NCBI RefSeq assembly: GCF_030489605.1
Contig: NZ_JAUKFY010000003.1
Location: 310,001-374,000 of the forward strand
DNA: 64,000 bases
Direction of reading: 5' to 3'
DNA from: Brevibacillus laterosporus
Lineage (GTDB): Bacteria > Bacillota > Bacilli > Brevibacillales > Brevibacillaceae
In this document: in pieces, positions 1 to 10,100 of the stretch
How positions within the stretch are numbered: position 1 is the stretch's first letter
Layout: every line of letters begins with the position of its first letter
Notes under the pieces: model-generated
Told to the model about the DNA's origin: nothing
The model's input: only the letters and a program-made list of their open reading frames with translations
Database searches by the model: none
Program-made: the position numbers and the translations under genes

Positions 1-1593
1 CGCATAGCTGTGACCGACTCCCCACTTACCCAACGCTTGATGAACCGACAATGCCGCTTCTACCTTTCGTTTCTCTTCTTGAAATAAGCTAAGCAATTTT
101 TGCTCCGTACTATTGATGAAAAAAGGATTCTGCAGAGCTTGGGAAGCATGAACAGCCCAAAAGCTCATTTCCTTGACTGCATCGTCTAGTTTGTGGCAGT
201 TCGCTAAGCGTTGAGCTACATATTCCTCAAATAAAGGCTTCACTACCTTTTCATAGCTCAAAATGGTATTCATCATAAACGTAAACAATTCATGATTACC
301 TGAGAGTTGCTTGTATACCTGCTCAACGTACTCTGTTTGCTGAGAGCTTTTCCCTTTCAGAAGAACATCCATCAGGTACATCGCGATCTCTTTGCGGTTA
401 TCTTGATTCTCAACAACGTTATACGCTTCACAGATCAAGGTAATCAGTTCGGCGGCAGGCAGGCTCTTGGATGTAACCGCCGTTTTTTCCGCTCCAAACA
501 AAAGTCTAAACAACGCAAATAATCTCTTTTTGTTTATCAAGCGTTCATTACGAAGGTACTGTAGGAGTACCTGCCATACCGCCGCTTTATTTCGCTCATA
601 GACGTTCAGTTTACCTGTTTCTATCAAAAACAGCGTGCACAATTCATAATACGTGGCAATGCTCAAGCCCTTAGCAGGATTCTCTCCTGAAAGAATTTCG
701 TCAGCGAACTCGTAAAACGACTTGAGCACAACTGCTTCATTCAAATTCGTCCACGCAAAGCTAAGATACTCGTGCTCACCTTGAATATCAGCATGAAGTA
801 TCGATTTATTTGCGAAATCAAACAGAAAATCCTTATTCATATGTCCGTTACCAGACCTAATGCTACCCTTTTCAACAAAAATAACATGGAGATACTTTTT
901 ACTTTCTGGTTCATTTGTATAGGTAAGGAATCCAAATTGTCTACGCATCTCATAAGGCAAGCAGCCATACAGAAGCTCTAATAATTGAGCAGCAGCTTCA
1001 GAGGTCTCACTGATATCAACATCTAAGCTAATAAATACCTTTTTCTTCGTTGATAGAGAGCTCATGGTAGCGAATAGAAGCTGTTTAAAGGCTTGCTCAT
1101 CAATCCCTAACCGAGCTAGAATCTGCTTTTTATCACCAGTGCTGCGACTCTGATATGGTAAATCCTCTAACTCAGGCAGCTCTTTCCCGTCTGTTTCCTC
1201 ATGATGATTTACAAAGGAACTAATGCCGAAAATTTTTGCTGGCGTTTTGCAAAATTCATCTCGTTGCACATTTGGGATCACATAATTATGGGTAAAAAAT
1301 GTGTTCCGCTGTCCTGTAAAGTCTGCTCCTACATAAACGCTTTTCCCAATGACCATCTCGCCTGATTCAGCGCGAAAACAGAAAAGTGCCTCTGGATACT
1401 TCTCTACCTGTGTTTCTCCCTTTTCCTGCAGCTCTTTAGGAGCGTTATAGACACAAAACGGATGAAGCGTCTTCTTGATAAATGAATTGTCCAGAGAAGC
1501 AGATTTAGAGACGGTGTCGTATCCTTCGTTTGAGCGGAAAATCCCTTGCCGCCCTCGCGTATAGTACTGCTGTTGAATATGCTGCCGTCCCAC
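1..1593 (-). CDS. GAP1-like GTPase-associated protein, C-terminus cut by window edge
   Basis: Open frame of 531 codons that runs off the left edge, so the C-terminus is missing. Starts at GTG 1593, overlapping the TAG of the upstream GTPase gene by one base, with a strong GGAGGGAG ribosome site five bases before it. The first ~200 residues (start VGRQHIQQQYYTRG; later FVNHHEETDG and LPYQSRSTGDK) resemble the GAP1-N2 domain, the type-2 N-terminal domain of GTPase-associated protein 1, followed by an alpha-helical middle region. Known of the family: GAP1 proteins are encoded beside TRAFAC/double-GTPase genes and are predicted, not shown, to work in conflict systems. Tight coupling to the GTPase gene fits this. 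No catalytic residue can be assigned from what is visible. Confidence 0.6.
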   Translation of the reverse strand, partial: MGRQHIQQQYYTRGRQGIFRSNEGYDTVSKSASLDNSFIKKTLHPFCVYNAPKELQEKGETQVEKYPEALFCFRAESGEMVIGKSVYVGADFTGQRNTFFTHNYVIPNVQRDEFCKTPAKIFGISSFVNHHEETDGKELPELEDLPYQSRSTGDKKQILARLGIDEQAFKQLLFATMSSLSTKKKVFISLDVDISETSEAAAQLLELLYGCLPYEMRRQFGFLTYTNEPESKKYLHVIFVEKGSIRSGNGHMNKDFLFDFANKSILHADIQGEHEYLSFAWTNLNEAVVLKSFYEFADEILSGENPAKGLSIATYYELCTLFLIETGKLNVYERNKAAVWQVLLQYLRNERLINKKRLFALFRLLFGAEKTAVTSKSLPAAELITLICEAYNVVENQDNRKEIAMYLMDVLLKGKSSQQTEYVEQVYKQLSGNHELFTFMMNTILSYEKVVKPLFEEYVAQRLANCHKLDDAVKEMSFWAVHASQALQNPFFINSTEQKLLSLFQEEKRKVEAALSVHQALGKWGVGHSYA

Positions 1594-2858
1594 TATTGCT
1601 CCCTCCCATCAATATAATCCAATTGATGTAACAGCCAAATAAATGGTTCATCTACGCGAACAGGCGTCACTACGCCAGTCACCTTTTGGTTAACCGGGTT
1701 ACTTCCGAGTGCAGATACAGCAAAATAAGCCGTATTTGTAAAATAAACCTCCAGTGCATCCTTAAAAGGTCGATCAACTTTTTCAATGAAGCGCCTTATC
1801 TCTCCATTGATATTTTCGAACTCACTTGTGTTCAGATACTGTTTATGAACGAAATTTCGAAATACATTGCTGTTTGATTTAATATACTCACTATCGTCTT
1901 CCTTCAGCATGTGTAGCATATCGCTTTTAGTCAGTACAACAGCAGTCGGTATATTGGTTTTGCTGTGCTCCTCATATCCGATGAAATTCTCAAATAGGGT
2001 AATGAGCACTTCGCGAGGCTCATCATATCTGGCAGTAAACTCCCCTGGCTCATCGCCTGCATTAAACATGATTTTGTCGCGTATCGTTCTAATTTGCAGC
2101 GGATCAACAAGGAATAGAATGCCTGAGGAATTTTTCACGTGGGATGCATATAGCTCCAAATATTCACGATCTACCATTCCCTCACCCGCAACATCAAAAA
2201 ACACTAGAATGAGCGGGGCTTGTTCACTATCCTTAAAAATAAACTGAAAAATAAAGGGCTCCTGCCGCTTTTCCTTTTGAGTAGAGTCAAGCAGTTGGCC
2301 TCTCTCAAATAAAGGAGTCTCGTAATTTTCCCGGAACTTGCGACTAATCTGTGCGTTTAATGGCATGCAGGCAGCATTAAAATGATTTGCCGTTGTATTT
2401 TGCAGGGTGTGAATCAGCGATGTCATATAGACAGATTTACCTACTTGTGAAGCACCCACGATGGAAATAATATTACTTGGTGCTTTTCCGGCTGTAATCG
2501 GGAGTTCATTATGACATTTCGGGCAAAGTCTGCGTTTGGTAACCATACCGTATCGATCAGTCAGGCCTACTAAAACCTGATCAACATAAAGCTGATTTTC
2601 TTGCGGTATCGTAGCCGGGTCAATTACTGCTTCAAGCTCCTCGATCGCATCAAGCCCGAATTTATCTCTATACTGATTTAGAATCTCATCTTCCTGCAAA
2701 GCATAATCTTCGTCATCATCACGATGATGCGTGGCTCTAAATACTACCTGATCGGGGGAATACTTCGCAAAACAATAGGGACAAACAATATCATAAAAAG
2801 GAAGCCGTTCCTTGACTGGCTGTTTTTTCTCAAACATATTTTTCAAAAATGTAAACAC
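1593..2858 (-). CDS. Zinc-finger TRAFAC-type GTPase (double-GTPase-like family)
   Basis: 421 aa. Two CxxC pairs (C26/C29 and C112/C115) frame a ~115-residue N-terminal region and could form a split zinc ribbon. The G domain follows: P-loop GASQVGKS at 135-142, Walker B/G3 FDVAGEG at 221-227, and G4 TKSD at 310-313, which specifies guanine. The G3 has A in place of the usual DxxG first spacer, but the DVAGE pattern is common in this bacterial clade. No transmembrane segment. The pattern matches the TRAFAC-clade GTPases placed next to GAP1 genes. It lies 12 bp after the 211-aa gene and overlaps the GAP1-like gene, so the three are probably co-translated. Likely a nucleotide switch of the membrane/VWA/tubulin-like complex encoded upstream; the role is inferred. 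Confidence 0.75.
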   Translation of the reverse strand: MFTFLKNMFEKKQPVKERLPFYDIVCPYCFAKYSPDQVVFRATHHRDDDEDYALQEDEILNQYRDKFGLDAIEELEAVIDPATIPQENQLYVDQVLVGLTDRYGMVTKRRLCPKCHNELPITAGKAPSNIISIVGASQVGKSVYMTSLIHTLQNTTANHFNAACMPLNAQISRKFRENYETPLFERGQLLDSTQKEKRQEPFIFQFIFKDSEQAPLILVFFDVAGEGMVDREYLELYASHVKNSSGILFLVDPLQIRTIRDKIMFNAGDEPGEFTARYDEPREVLITLFENFIGYEEHSKTNIPTAVVLTKSDMLHMLKEDDSEYIKSNSNVFRNFVHKQYLNTSEFENINGEIRRFIEKVDRPFKDALEVYFTNTAYFAVSALGSNPVNQKVTGVVTPVRVDEPFIWLLHQLDYIDGREQ

Positions 2859-2870
2859 GTTGGTTCCCTC

Positions 2871-3506
2871 CTATTCAGGAATCAGCTCATAGCTCTGCCC
2901 GTATTTTTTTCCGTCTGTCAAAAAGAGGCGAATGTAATCCTTTTTCTTGATCTCGATTTCAGGCATTACATTCTCTCCTGGCTCAAGATCACGGATAAAA
3001 GCATACTGCGTGCCATCATCCTTGTTCGCTGGAGGAGAGCCTTCTTTTTTCACATAGCATAAAGCTTCCTTGGGAATAAGAATCTCCGAAAAAATGCGAA
3101 TCTGTAAGGTTTGATACTGACTAAACCATTTCTTCCCTCTTTTAAAGGAATAATAGATTTTAGCTTTGCCGGAACTAACATGAACGATGTGATCCTCACC
3201 CTCCGGAATTAGCATAACCGGTCTGCCATTCTGAAGCTGGCACGGAAAAATTCGATACGTATATCTTCCATACCCATCGATATATTCACGATATCCCTGA
3301 TGCACTTTGTACTCCTCGCGTGTGTATAGCTTCATATCCTTCTCATTGATTTGGTCAGGATGAAACGGTGTCTCGAATCGGGATTTGTACACGTAGACGC
3401 AGGGAACGGATTCTGCCCAGTACCAATTTATCACGCATTCGTTACCCTGCATGTGGGAGGTAACATCCTTAATAAGTGCAATGGATAGTTTTTCCGTTCT
3501 GCTCAT
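2871..3506 (-). CDS. Uncharacterised 211-aa protein of the VWA/tubulin/GTPase operon
   Basis: Not recognised as a named family. No signal peptide and no membrane segment. The sequence is rich in short beta-type stretches with aromatic residues (INWYWAE near residue 27, YRIFPCQL near 85, IYYSFKRGKKWF near 115), which suggests one or two beta-sandwich domains of Ig/FN3 type; this fold guess is weak. It sits between the membrane VWA gene (19 bp upstream) and the GTPase gene (12 bp downstream), all on one strand, so it is a likely soluble adaptor of the same complex. Start ATG 3506 is preceded by an AGGAG-type site. Confidence 0.6.
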   Translation of the reverse strand: MSRTEKLSIALIKDVTSHMQGNECVINWYWAESVPCVYVYKSRFETPFHPDQINEKDMKLYTREEYKVHQGYREYIDGYGRYTYRIFPCQLQNGRPVMLIPEGEDHIVHVSSGKAKIYYSFKRGKKWFSQYQTLQIRIFSEILIPKEALCYVKKEGSPPANKDDGTQYAFIRDLEPGENVMPEIEIKKKDYIRLFLTDGKKYGQSYELIPE

Positions 3507-3525
3507 TTCACATCATACTCCTACT

Positions 3526-4812
3526 CTACCTATCAAACTTATTCGTACCGATCTGCTTAGCTTCCTTATTTTTTGCCGATAAATATCTGCCGCCGGTAAA
3601 TCGACTTTTCTCAGAGGCTAGAGCCTGATTAGGCATTGGGATAAAAATCGTAAACAAAGGCATGACAGCAGCTAACAGCAAGTCGGCTACAAGGCGAATA
3701 CCCATAGCTGGATACATTCCAGATGCCAATCCCTTCTCAAGAATTACTCCGGCAAGAAGTCCAGACACGATTCCTCCTAAAGTGAAGCCCTTGGCTATAT
3801 ATTTGTTATCAAAGAATAGTCCTACTGCCAACCCTAACAACGCTCCAATCACAAGCAAGCTCACGACACGAAGGGTTGCATAGAAAAAGCTATGCTCCGT
3901 TGCGCCTACTCTTTCCTTTACAAGCTCACGATCCTGACGACTCATATCATAAATTTTACCGAACACACCTGTGATTTGATCTGTGTGTTCAATATCGTAG
4001 TAATTGCCATTGGTTTCTTCCGCAATGCGCTTTAACAACTGTGTGCCATCTGCGCTAACAGTACTCATCCCAACTGTATGAACAATGATTTGGGATTGTT
4101 TGAATGGCTGAAGAGATTTATCTAAATCCACATCACTATAACCGTCTGACATGAGGATAACCGTGCTATTACCAGGGTTGTTTATCTCACTGTTTATATG
4201 GTTTAAAGCGGTTTGCAGTGCCTCTTCTATATCAGTGCCGCCAGAAGGACCCTCATGACTATTCAGCTTTTGTATAACATCATCTCTTACCTTTTGACTG
4301 TTCAATAGCACCAAGGGCTGCAGCACGCTCGCTTGTTGATTAAAGGTAATGACTGCTACTCTTGTATTAGCATCCATTCTACGAACCACATCGGCTGCTG
4401 ATTTAAAAAGCTGATTATCCTTATCGGACTCCTGCATGCTGGAGGAAATATCCAGTAGCATAACAATGTTGTTTGAACCGGACGCCTTCTGAAAATTTGC
4501 CCCATAGAAAAATTGTAATAGCATAGCAACTACACCTAGCATGATAAAGGTACTCGGTACAAGCATCTTCCATGAGAACCCGACATAACGCTGTCTCCAG
4601 CCCTGCCCGTTTAATCGAGGTGAAATTAATTCAGCTATTAAACACATAAGTCCAACAAATAAAGCATACTGTCCAAAATAAAGTCCCATAACCACCCACT
4701 GAGGCAGTTCATTAGACAAAAGGTTTACAATCATTTCGCCTACTACAAAGCCGATTATTCCACCTATCAAGCTACAGAAAACCATGAGCAGACTGATTCT
4801 TTTTTGACTCAT
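3526..4812 (-). CDS. Polytopic membrane protein with central VWA domain
   Basis: 428 aa. Three hydrophobic helices near residues 8-30, 40-62 and 83-103, then a von Willebrand A domain starting at about 115 with the MIDAS motif DISSSM (D121, S123, S125), a conserved ILMSDGYSD near 225-233, then three further membrane helices in the last ~120 residues. The VWA domain most likely binds a divalent metal and a protein ligand. The ATG overlaps the stop of the 782-aa gene as ATGA, so translation is coupled. Together with the exported VWA protein 10582-12363 it gives the operon two VWA modules, which could face different sides of the membrane. Function is inferred from context only. Confidence 0.75.
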   Translation of the reverse strand: MSQKRISLLMVFCSLIGGIIGFVVGEMIVNLLSNELPQWVVMGLYFGQYALFVGLMCLIAELISPRLNGQGWRQRYVGFSWKMLVPSTFIMLGVVAMLLQFFYGANFQKASGSNNIVMLLDISSSMQESDKDNQLFKSAADVVRRMDANTRVAVITFNQQASVLQPLVLLNSQKVRDDVIQKLNSHEGPSGGTDIEEALQTALNHINSEINNPGNSTVILMSDGYSDVDLDKSLQPFKQSQIIVHTVGMSTVSADGTQLLKRIAEETNGNYYDIEHTDQITGVFGKIYDMSRQDRELVKERVGATEHSFFYATLRVVSLLVIGALLGLAVGLFFDNKYIAKGFTLGGIVSGLLAGVILEKGLASGMYPAMGIRLVADLLLAAVMPLFTIFIPMPNQALASEKSRFTGGRYLSAKNKEAKQIGTNKFDR

Positions 4813-7157
4813 GACAATTGCCCCCCTCCTTGTCGGCGAAATAAAAAGCCGTTTTCCCGATAGGATTCATAATATTTCCTATTATTGCGGTAATACATGA
4901 GGTCTTCTATACCGAAACCACCCATGAGCTTAATTTTCTCAATCCCGCTTTTGTTTGCTTCATGAATGCACCCCTGCTTATAGGTCCGCATTCCCTGCTC
5001 GGTTCGAAATACATATTGAACAAAATCATTCGTATAATCAGCAAAAAAGTATTTTTCCTCATATCTATACTTTTGCATAAATTGAAAGACTTCTATATGG
5101 ACAGATGATCTGCTTTCCAATTCCAAAGCCAAATCTCTGTATAGTTGCTCTCGGGTCAAAACAGTCCTGTTGTCGTAAGCCGCCGTCACATTCGCTCTTG
5201 CCAGGAGTTCATCCTCAAAGGAAAGGGAAAACGGCTCACTGGTCATAATCTCTTTACGGCACATGTCACATAGCCGCTGGATCACTTCGGTAACTCCTTT
5301 ATCTAATAGGAAAGAAATGCTCCCCATGTATCTATCCTCAAAGTAAAAGCCAGTTCCTCGTTTGGCTTCTACTATTTCAATCGATTCCTGTACAACAGCT
5401 CCGTAGTATTCCTCTATGTTTTTGTCTAGATAATCTACAGCCTCTCGGATGCTTTTTCGCGACATCTCACTGACCTGTACCTTGATTTCTTCTAGCTGCA
5501 TGACCTGTTGTTTGAACTTCTGATGAATATCCTCCAATTGTCTTTCATAATCGGTAAGAAGCTCTATTTCCATTTCCAATCCTAAAATCTCATACTTCTT
5601 TCCATAAATGACCGGGAAAAAATGCCGAATAAAATTCCGTACACGCTCTTTATCTCGTGTAAAAAGACCTCCCGTTTTTATCTCTTGTCGGTCAACCCTC
5701 TGACGATAAAGATCCTCTAGCTGATCCTTGCAATATTCCAGCTGTCGAATTGTATCTCTGATTCTGGAATGCAAGACATTAGCAAGGCTCTTCTTAGCAT
5801 CATATCCCGAGGTTAATTGGTAGGCAGCATATAATCCGTATTTGGGGTTTTCCAGAATTTCTTCTCTAATAAGCCGAGTGAGCTTATGCTTTTGTTGAGA
5901 AGAATCCCGTTTGGAACGCGCGGCAAGCACAAAATTCGTTGCAAAAAAGGTCTGACTGCTATCCTCGAACAATGCTACCTCTGCCTCTTTAAGAGTCATG
6001 CTCGTAAGCTCTTTGTAGCTAACGCCCGAAGTCATCAAACCTGTCATCTCTTCTAATTTGCTCTCATCCGGTAAAACTGACTTTACTTTTTGGAGAATGT
6101 GTGAGTCTGTGATCTCCAGTCTCTCCAATATTTCTGAAACATCATAAGAGCAATTTTGCTTCAAACGTTCTAGAAAGTGATCATACACCTTTGCAAGTAC
6201 AGTATGCGCAATAGCGTGAGTCGGTCGCTTTACTTTAGAGAGCCCGGCTGAAGCAAATGTAGGTCGTCCAGTAACCCCGGTAATATTGTGGATAAATTGT
6301 GTGCGATTATAGCTTTCACTGCCTTCGTATACTTCTGAATCGACTCGTTTATTGTTGAGCAGCACGATATCGCTAATCAACTCATAATTATCTTCCTTAC
6401 CGTTATCAATGAACATTCCCTGCTCATTCTTATCACTTAGGATATACACAAGTGAATAAAGCGGAGAACAAGTATGCTCCACAGCCAGCTTCACTCGATC
6501 CTCTGTCATCTGAAGATCAGCACAGAATTGGTAATCAGGCTGTTGATATTCATGTAATTCATCCAGGAAGCTAACTCCTATTGACGTAGAAAATCCAAAT
6601 TCCTGGCCATGGTTCTTTTCCTGTATCAAAACATACAAATCCAACGACACATTTTTAAACACTTCACTAAGATAGTTCTTTACAAGAAGCGTAAATTCCG
6701 GTAGCAGCACATTAGCAATATCATCTGCTCTTGTGACTACTGCAATATTCATTTGTTGGTGATAAGCAAACAGCTTCCCCATTTCTGCTACACGAACACT
6801 TACCATCTTCATCATTTTATTTAATTCGATCAGCAATGATTCATCTTGATAAAACATGTCATAGAGAGAAGCCCGCATCGTTTTTTTATCAGCAGAAGGC
6901 TGCGGCAAGCGGCAGTTATACACATTCGCAAGCTGCAGAGTTTCTTCCGAATAGGCGTGAACATAGAGCACTCCCTCGCTATTTTGCCATTTTTGTTCAT
7001 TGATAGCATAAATCGCCTGAAGTGCCTCTACGCTCTTATCACCTAAAAAGAGAAAAAGCACAGGGTTCTGAATGCTACGCTGTCCGTTCTCACTATCCAG
7101 TTGTTTTTCTAAATCCGACACATAGTGAGTTGCGAACTGTTCAATCAAATCCCTCAT
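4809..7157 (-). CDS. 782-aa protein, probable degenerate tubulin-like paralogue
   Basis: No named family recognised. The N-terminus NPVLFLFLGDKSVEALQAIY (31-50) lines up with NPMLVIGLGGTGIDALLRLK of the tubulin-like protein encoded just upstream: NP, hydrophobics, LG, then an acidic residue, AL and a Y..N ending are shared, but the GGTG nucleotide loop is replaced by GDKS. A second stretch near 137-180 (NIAVVTRADD ... LDLYVLIQEK) occupies the place of the glycine-rich GISGGTGSG loop and following strand, again without the glycines. The middle (about 450-600) is helical and charged, likely coiled coil. No membrane segment. ATG has GGGGAG upstream; its stop overlaps the next start. Reading: a non-GTP-binding partner of the tubulin-like GTPase. 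This is my inference and needs structure comparison. Confidence 0.55.
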   Translation of the reverse strand: MRDLIEQFATHYVSDLEKQLDSENGQRSIQNPVLFLFLGDKSVEALQAIYAINEQKWQNSEGVLYVHAYSEETLQLANVYNCRLPQPSADKKTMRASLYDMFYQDESLLIELNKMMKMVSVRVAEMGKLFAYHQQMNIAVVTRADDIANVLLPEFTLLVKNYLSEVFKNVSLDLYVLIQEKNHGQEFGFSTSIGVSFLDELHEYQQPDYQFCADLQMTEDRVKLAVEHTCSPLYSLVYILSDKNEQGMFIDNGKEDNYELISDIVLLNNKRVDSEVYEGSESYNRTQFIHNITGVTGRPTFASAGLSKVKRPTHAIAHTVLAKVYDHFLERLKQNCSYDVSEILERLEITDSHILQKVKSVLPDESKLEEMTGLMTSGVSYKELTSMTLKEAEVALFEDSSQTFFATNFVLAARSKRDSSQQKHKLTRLIREEILENPKYGLYAAYQLTSGYDAKKSLANVLHSRIRDTIRQLEYCKDQLEDLYRQRVDRQEIKTGGLFTRDKERVRNFIRHFFPVIYGKKYEILGLEMEIELLTDYERQLEDIHQKFKQQVMQLEEIKVQVSEMSRKSIREAVDYLDKNIEEYYGAVVQESIEIVEAKRGTGFYFEDRYMGSISFLLDKGVTEVIQRLCDMCRKEIMTSEPFSLSFEDELLARANVTAAYDNRTVLTREQLYRDLALELESRSSVHIEVFQFMQKYRYEEKYFFADYTNDFVQYVFRTEQGMRTYKQGCIHEANKSGIEKIKLMGGFGIEDLMYYRNNRKYYESYRENGFLFRRQGGGQLS

Positions 7158-7176
7158 GCTTTTCTCCCCTAATTCA

Positions 7177-10100
7177 TTATTGTAATGTTTTGCGCATATC
7201 GTTTACTTTCGACCACACTTTTTTATAAAAACGATACATTTCTTCCCCGTTTACATAGTCATCCCGATCGTACTCAAGCTCGTTCTTTGTTTCTTGAAAA
7301 GCAGCAGTGATTTCCTCTAGCTTCGTTAACAATTCCTGCGTATCAACTGCTGATGTCATCTGGTCGCTTCGTTTACTCGCTTTGCGTTGAAGAGCAGTCA
7401 TTTGTTTGCCGTCCAAATTGCGATATTGATTGTAGATAGCAAACTCTACATGCTTGTTCACCTTCATCAGATTGACGAAAGGCTCCCAAGCCTCTTCTTC
7501 CTCGTCCTTATCATACACATACAGTGCGCCCTTTTTACAAATAGTACCAGTGTACAGTGCTTCAATGAAACGATTTAGCAGCTCTTCCTCACCTTGAATG
7601 GATTGGATGATCTGTTCTAGCTCGCTGATTTTACTCTCGATGTCTTCGTATTTACGCACTTCCTGCTGAAGGAGACGAATAAGTTCCGGAGAGCGAATCA
7701 GATTTTCCTTGGCCATCTCTTCGTTGATGCTGCCAAACAAATCCTTTGCATACTCCTGCTCCAATCCCTGCTCCATAAAGCCCTTCAATTCAGTAAGACA
7801 TCTCTTAATCTCCCCCGGGCTACCTTTCGATGGATCTTTGTCCAGCTTATATTTAGCCAAGAAGGCAGTGATTTCGAACGGCTTGGTAATGATACAGTCG
7901 TATCGGTTGCTTGTTTGATTTTCACTGTCTTTTTCGATGATGCATCCAAAACGAACAGCTCTGTCAAATAGCTCGCGAACCTTAGCATTGTACTCTTTTA
8001 CACGTACATTCAGATACGTTTCTCCCCAAGATTTCTCTGGAATAGGAGATGGTAGGTACGTCCAGTTATTCTTTTCTGATTGTACTAAGTGACGACCGAC
8101 ACCCTCTTTTTCAAGAATGGTTCGTTCATAGCTTTCCTCATACACTTTAAGCGGTGTATAAGCAAACAAAGGAACACCATTTTTTGTATTCAACCAGAAA
8201 ATGCGATTTTTAACTCCGCTCTCCTTAACTGTAAAGCGAGAGCCGCTGATTGACGTATTTTGATAGTTCTTGATCCCCTTCAAAATAGACGGAGCCTGAA
8301 GCGGCACCGAAACAAAGCCCCACGAAGGGAAATTCATATTACCCAGATTATTGCTGAGGTGGAAAACCGGAATAGCTTCTTCATCTAATTTACTAGCTAT
8401 TTTTCGTTCTACAATACGATCTAGCGTTTCGTCCTGCCCGTATTTCATCAGCAAAAACTCTTCCATGGACATTGTAATCAGGTGGCTGAACTTATCGGAT
8501 AAAAAGTCTGAAATAGCACCGACGATATCTACTTCCGTTTCCTTGATCCAATGATCGGAGCGCTTCAGCAATTCAGCAGTGAAATCACGTATTAAATCAT
8601 CTGTATCCTTTTCATCAATGGTGTTTGCGATAACCTTCGCAATATCAGGCACGCTCACAATATTCCAGTAATACGTTTTATTTCCGGTGCGATCCATCTC
8701 CTCCCCACCGTTAATGAGGATGTCACCGTTCTTTTCAAAAATTTGATTGAGCGTATTTAAAATCTCCGTAAATACACTGTAAATCCGATTGTTTTCATCA
8801 CTTAATCGGCGATATAGCTCCTCGTAGAACTCGATCATTTGCTCTAGCTTTTCATGATCAGCAAGAAGCTGGTATTCGGTGATTTTTGCTTCTAAATAGC
8901 TATTTTTCTTCTTTTCTTTTGAGATAAAGGCGCTGCGAGCATCACCCAGCTTCTCATTAGCTGTTTCGCGCGCTCCCTCAATTTCTCTTGGGAAGCTCTC
9001 TAGGTTTAATTTTAGGCTCTCGATATAAGAGAGTACCATTTTAAGCAAGGAAAAGCCCTTATCGGAATGAATCAAACGCGATGCAAAAAACGGACCTTGC
9101 TGTGCATGTAAAAATACTCTTGTAATCAGCTCGCTAAATGTAGTGGTCAGCTCGCCTGGAAGCTGTTTCTTACATTTGATATATTCCTCTCTCGCTTTGG
9201 CCAGATAGCCCTGCTCCAGCTCATGATCGATGCTTACAACCTGTTGGCTAATGACATTGCTATAGCTGAGACGCTCACTATTTTCGTAGCCTGGGATAGG
9301 TTCTGGAACGCGCTCCTCAAATCTCTTGGAAATCGAATCGATATCGATGCCTAATTTGCGGGCAAATTTTTCTACATCCTCTTGTGTAGGAGCAGCGATA
9401 AACATGTTCTCCATCTTTTTAAACAATCGGTATGCCAAATAAGTAGTCATCTCTTCAATCGGCAGTACCGCGGACGAAGCACCTATGACGTTATATTGGT
9501 AGTTAGCAGCATATGCTTTTGGCATCTGATTAATGTTGGTACGAATATTACTAATATAATCATGAATCGCAAACTCTTCGCCCGACCGTTTTTCTTCACT
9601 TGCCATGAAGTTGGTAATGTTTTCTGCCGTAACATTCATGCAGTAATCGTAGGCATTTTCTAATGCTTTCCCTTCTAGATTTGTTGCCGAAATAAGGTGG
9701 CACAAATTGAATGGAGGCATTGGAGAAGAGACGTTTAAGGCGTTGCCGTATTGTTGCTTAAAGCGATCCATACGTTCGTCTGCATTCATCCAATAATCCA
9801 GCTCTTTTAACGCAGCATAACCATTTTTCATGATGTAATCTCGCGTATGCGAGCTGAGGCTTTTATTCGACAAATTAACATCTGGTGTAAACAGATAGCC
9901 AAGCGAGTTAACCTTATCGACTCCCGCACTGCCAAATTCTCGTTCTAAAATACCGCGAACAATATAGGCAATATCCATGAAGCAGCCACTGCCGGTTCCG
10001 CCTGAGATACCCGTTAAGATAAATACGATCAGCTTCTTATTAGTGCCCTCGGTAAGCATCTTAATCTTTTTCTCAAGGGTTTGGACGACCTGTGTAATTT